A model generated the notes under the pieces. It worked only from the letters and a program-made list of their open reading frames with translations. It did no database searches and was not told where the DNA came from. The position numbers and the translations under genes are program-made. Shown here in pieces: positions 6,155 through 6,161 of a DNA stretch of 6,161 nt. The stretch's first letter is position 1; each line of letters begins with the position of its first letter. This DNA comes from Anaerolineae bacterium (lineage in GTDB: Bacteria; Chloroflexota; Anaerolineae; UBA1429), in the NCBI GenBank assembly GCA_007123335.1, contig SKLG01000122.1:1-6161 (forward strand), read 5' to 3'.

Positions 6155-6161
6155 GTTAAAA

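Noticed and set aside
1..6161. Terminators, internal promoters, tRNA genes, CRISPR arrays, IS ends
   Set aside because: The genes overlap or nearly touch throughout. I saw no hairpin followed by a T-run, no regular repeats, no tRNA-like segments and no transposase or inverted terminal repeats, including around the scrap.

Overview
The window is a block of cell-surface glycan biosynthesis genes from a bacterium of moderate GC content (about 50-62% by region). Every convincing gene lies on the minus strand, so transcription runs from the right edge (6161) to the left edge (1). The family mix (WbbL-like GT2, two GT-B enzymes, very large polytopic membrane proteins with 'SDKAPG' and 'GPRYILPGLPF' motifs) recalls Chloroflexota or similar phyla. 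That placement is a guess from protein style, not something the sequence proves.

In order of transcription: a GT2 glycosyltransferase (5177-6142, GTG start); a GT-B glycosyltransferase with an intact EX7E motif (4026-5180); a 186-base scrap (3841-4026) of broken gene pieces; a second GT-B glycosyltransferase with a noncanonical EX7E region (2620-3819); a 500-residue GT-C-like membrane protein (1121-2623); and a second, unrecognised polytopic membrane protein that runs off the left edge (1-1124). Three junctions are 4-base ATGA stop/start overlaps and a fourth is a TGATG overlap. No gap is long enough for an internal promoter or terminator, so this is one translationally coupled operon segment. 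Neither the operon promoter nor its end is inside the window.

A likely scheme is that the three soluble or peripheral transferases add sugars to a lipid-linked or exported glycan on the cytoplasmic face, and the two membrane proteins act at the membrane, perhaps with lipid-phosphate sugars. No flippase, polymerase or export gene is visible.

The most interesting part is the scrap. It begins with a strong Shine-Dalgarno and an ATG followed by about 16 codons resembling the start of a polysaccharide pyruvyltransferase. It then joins, out of frame, about 37 codons of a GT2 core (21/37 identical to the intact GT2 upstream), and ends with a short tail back in the first frame. GC content falls from about 60% in the downstream genes to about 50% in the two upstream genes and rises again in the first ~60 codons of the GT2. 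Together these suggest that a foreign glycosyltransferase cassette recombined into a resident GT2 gene.
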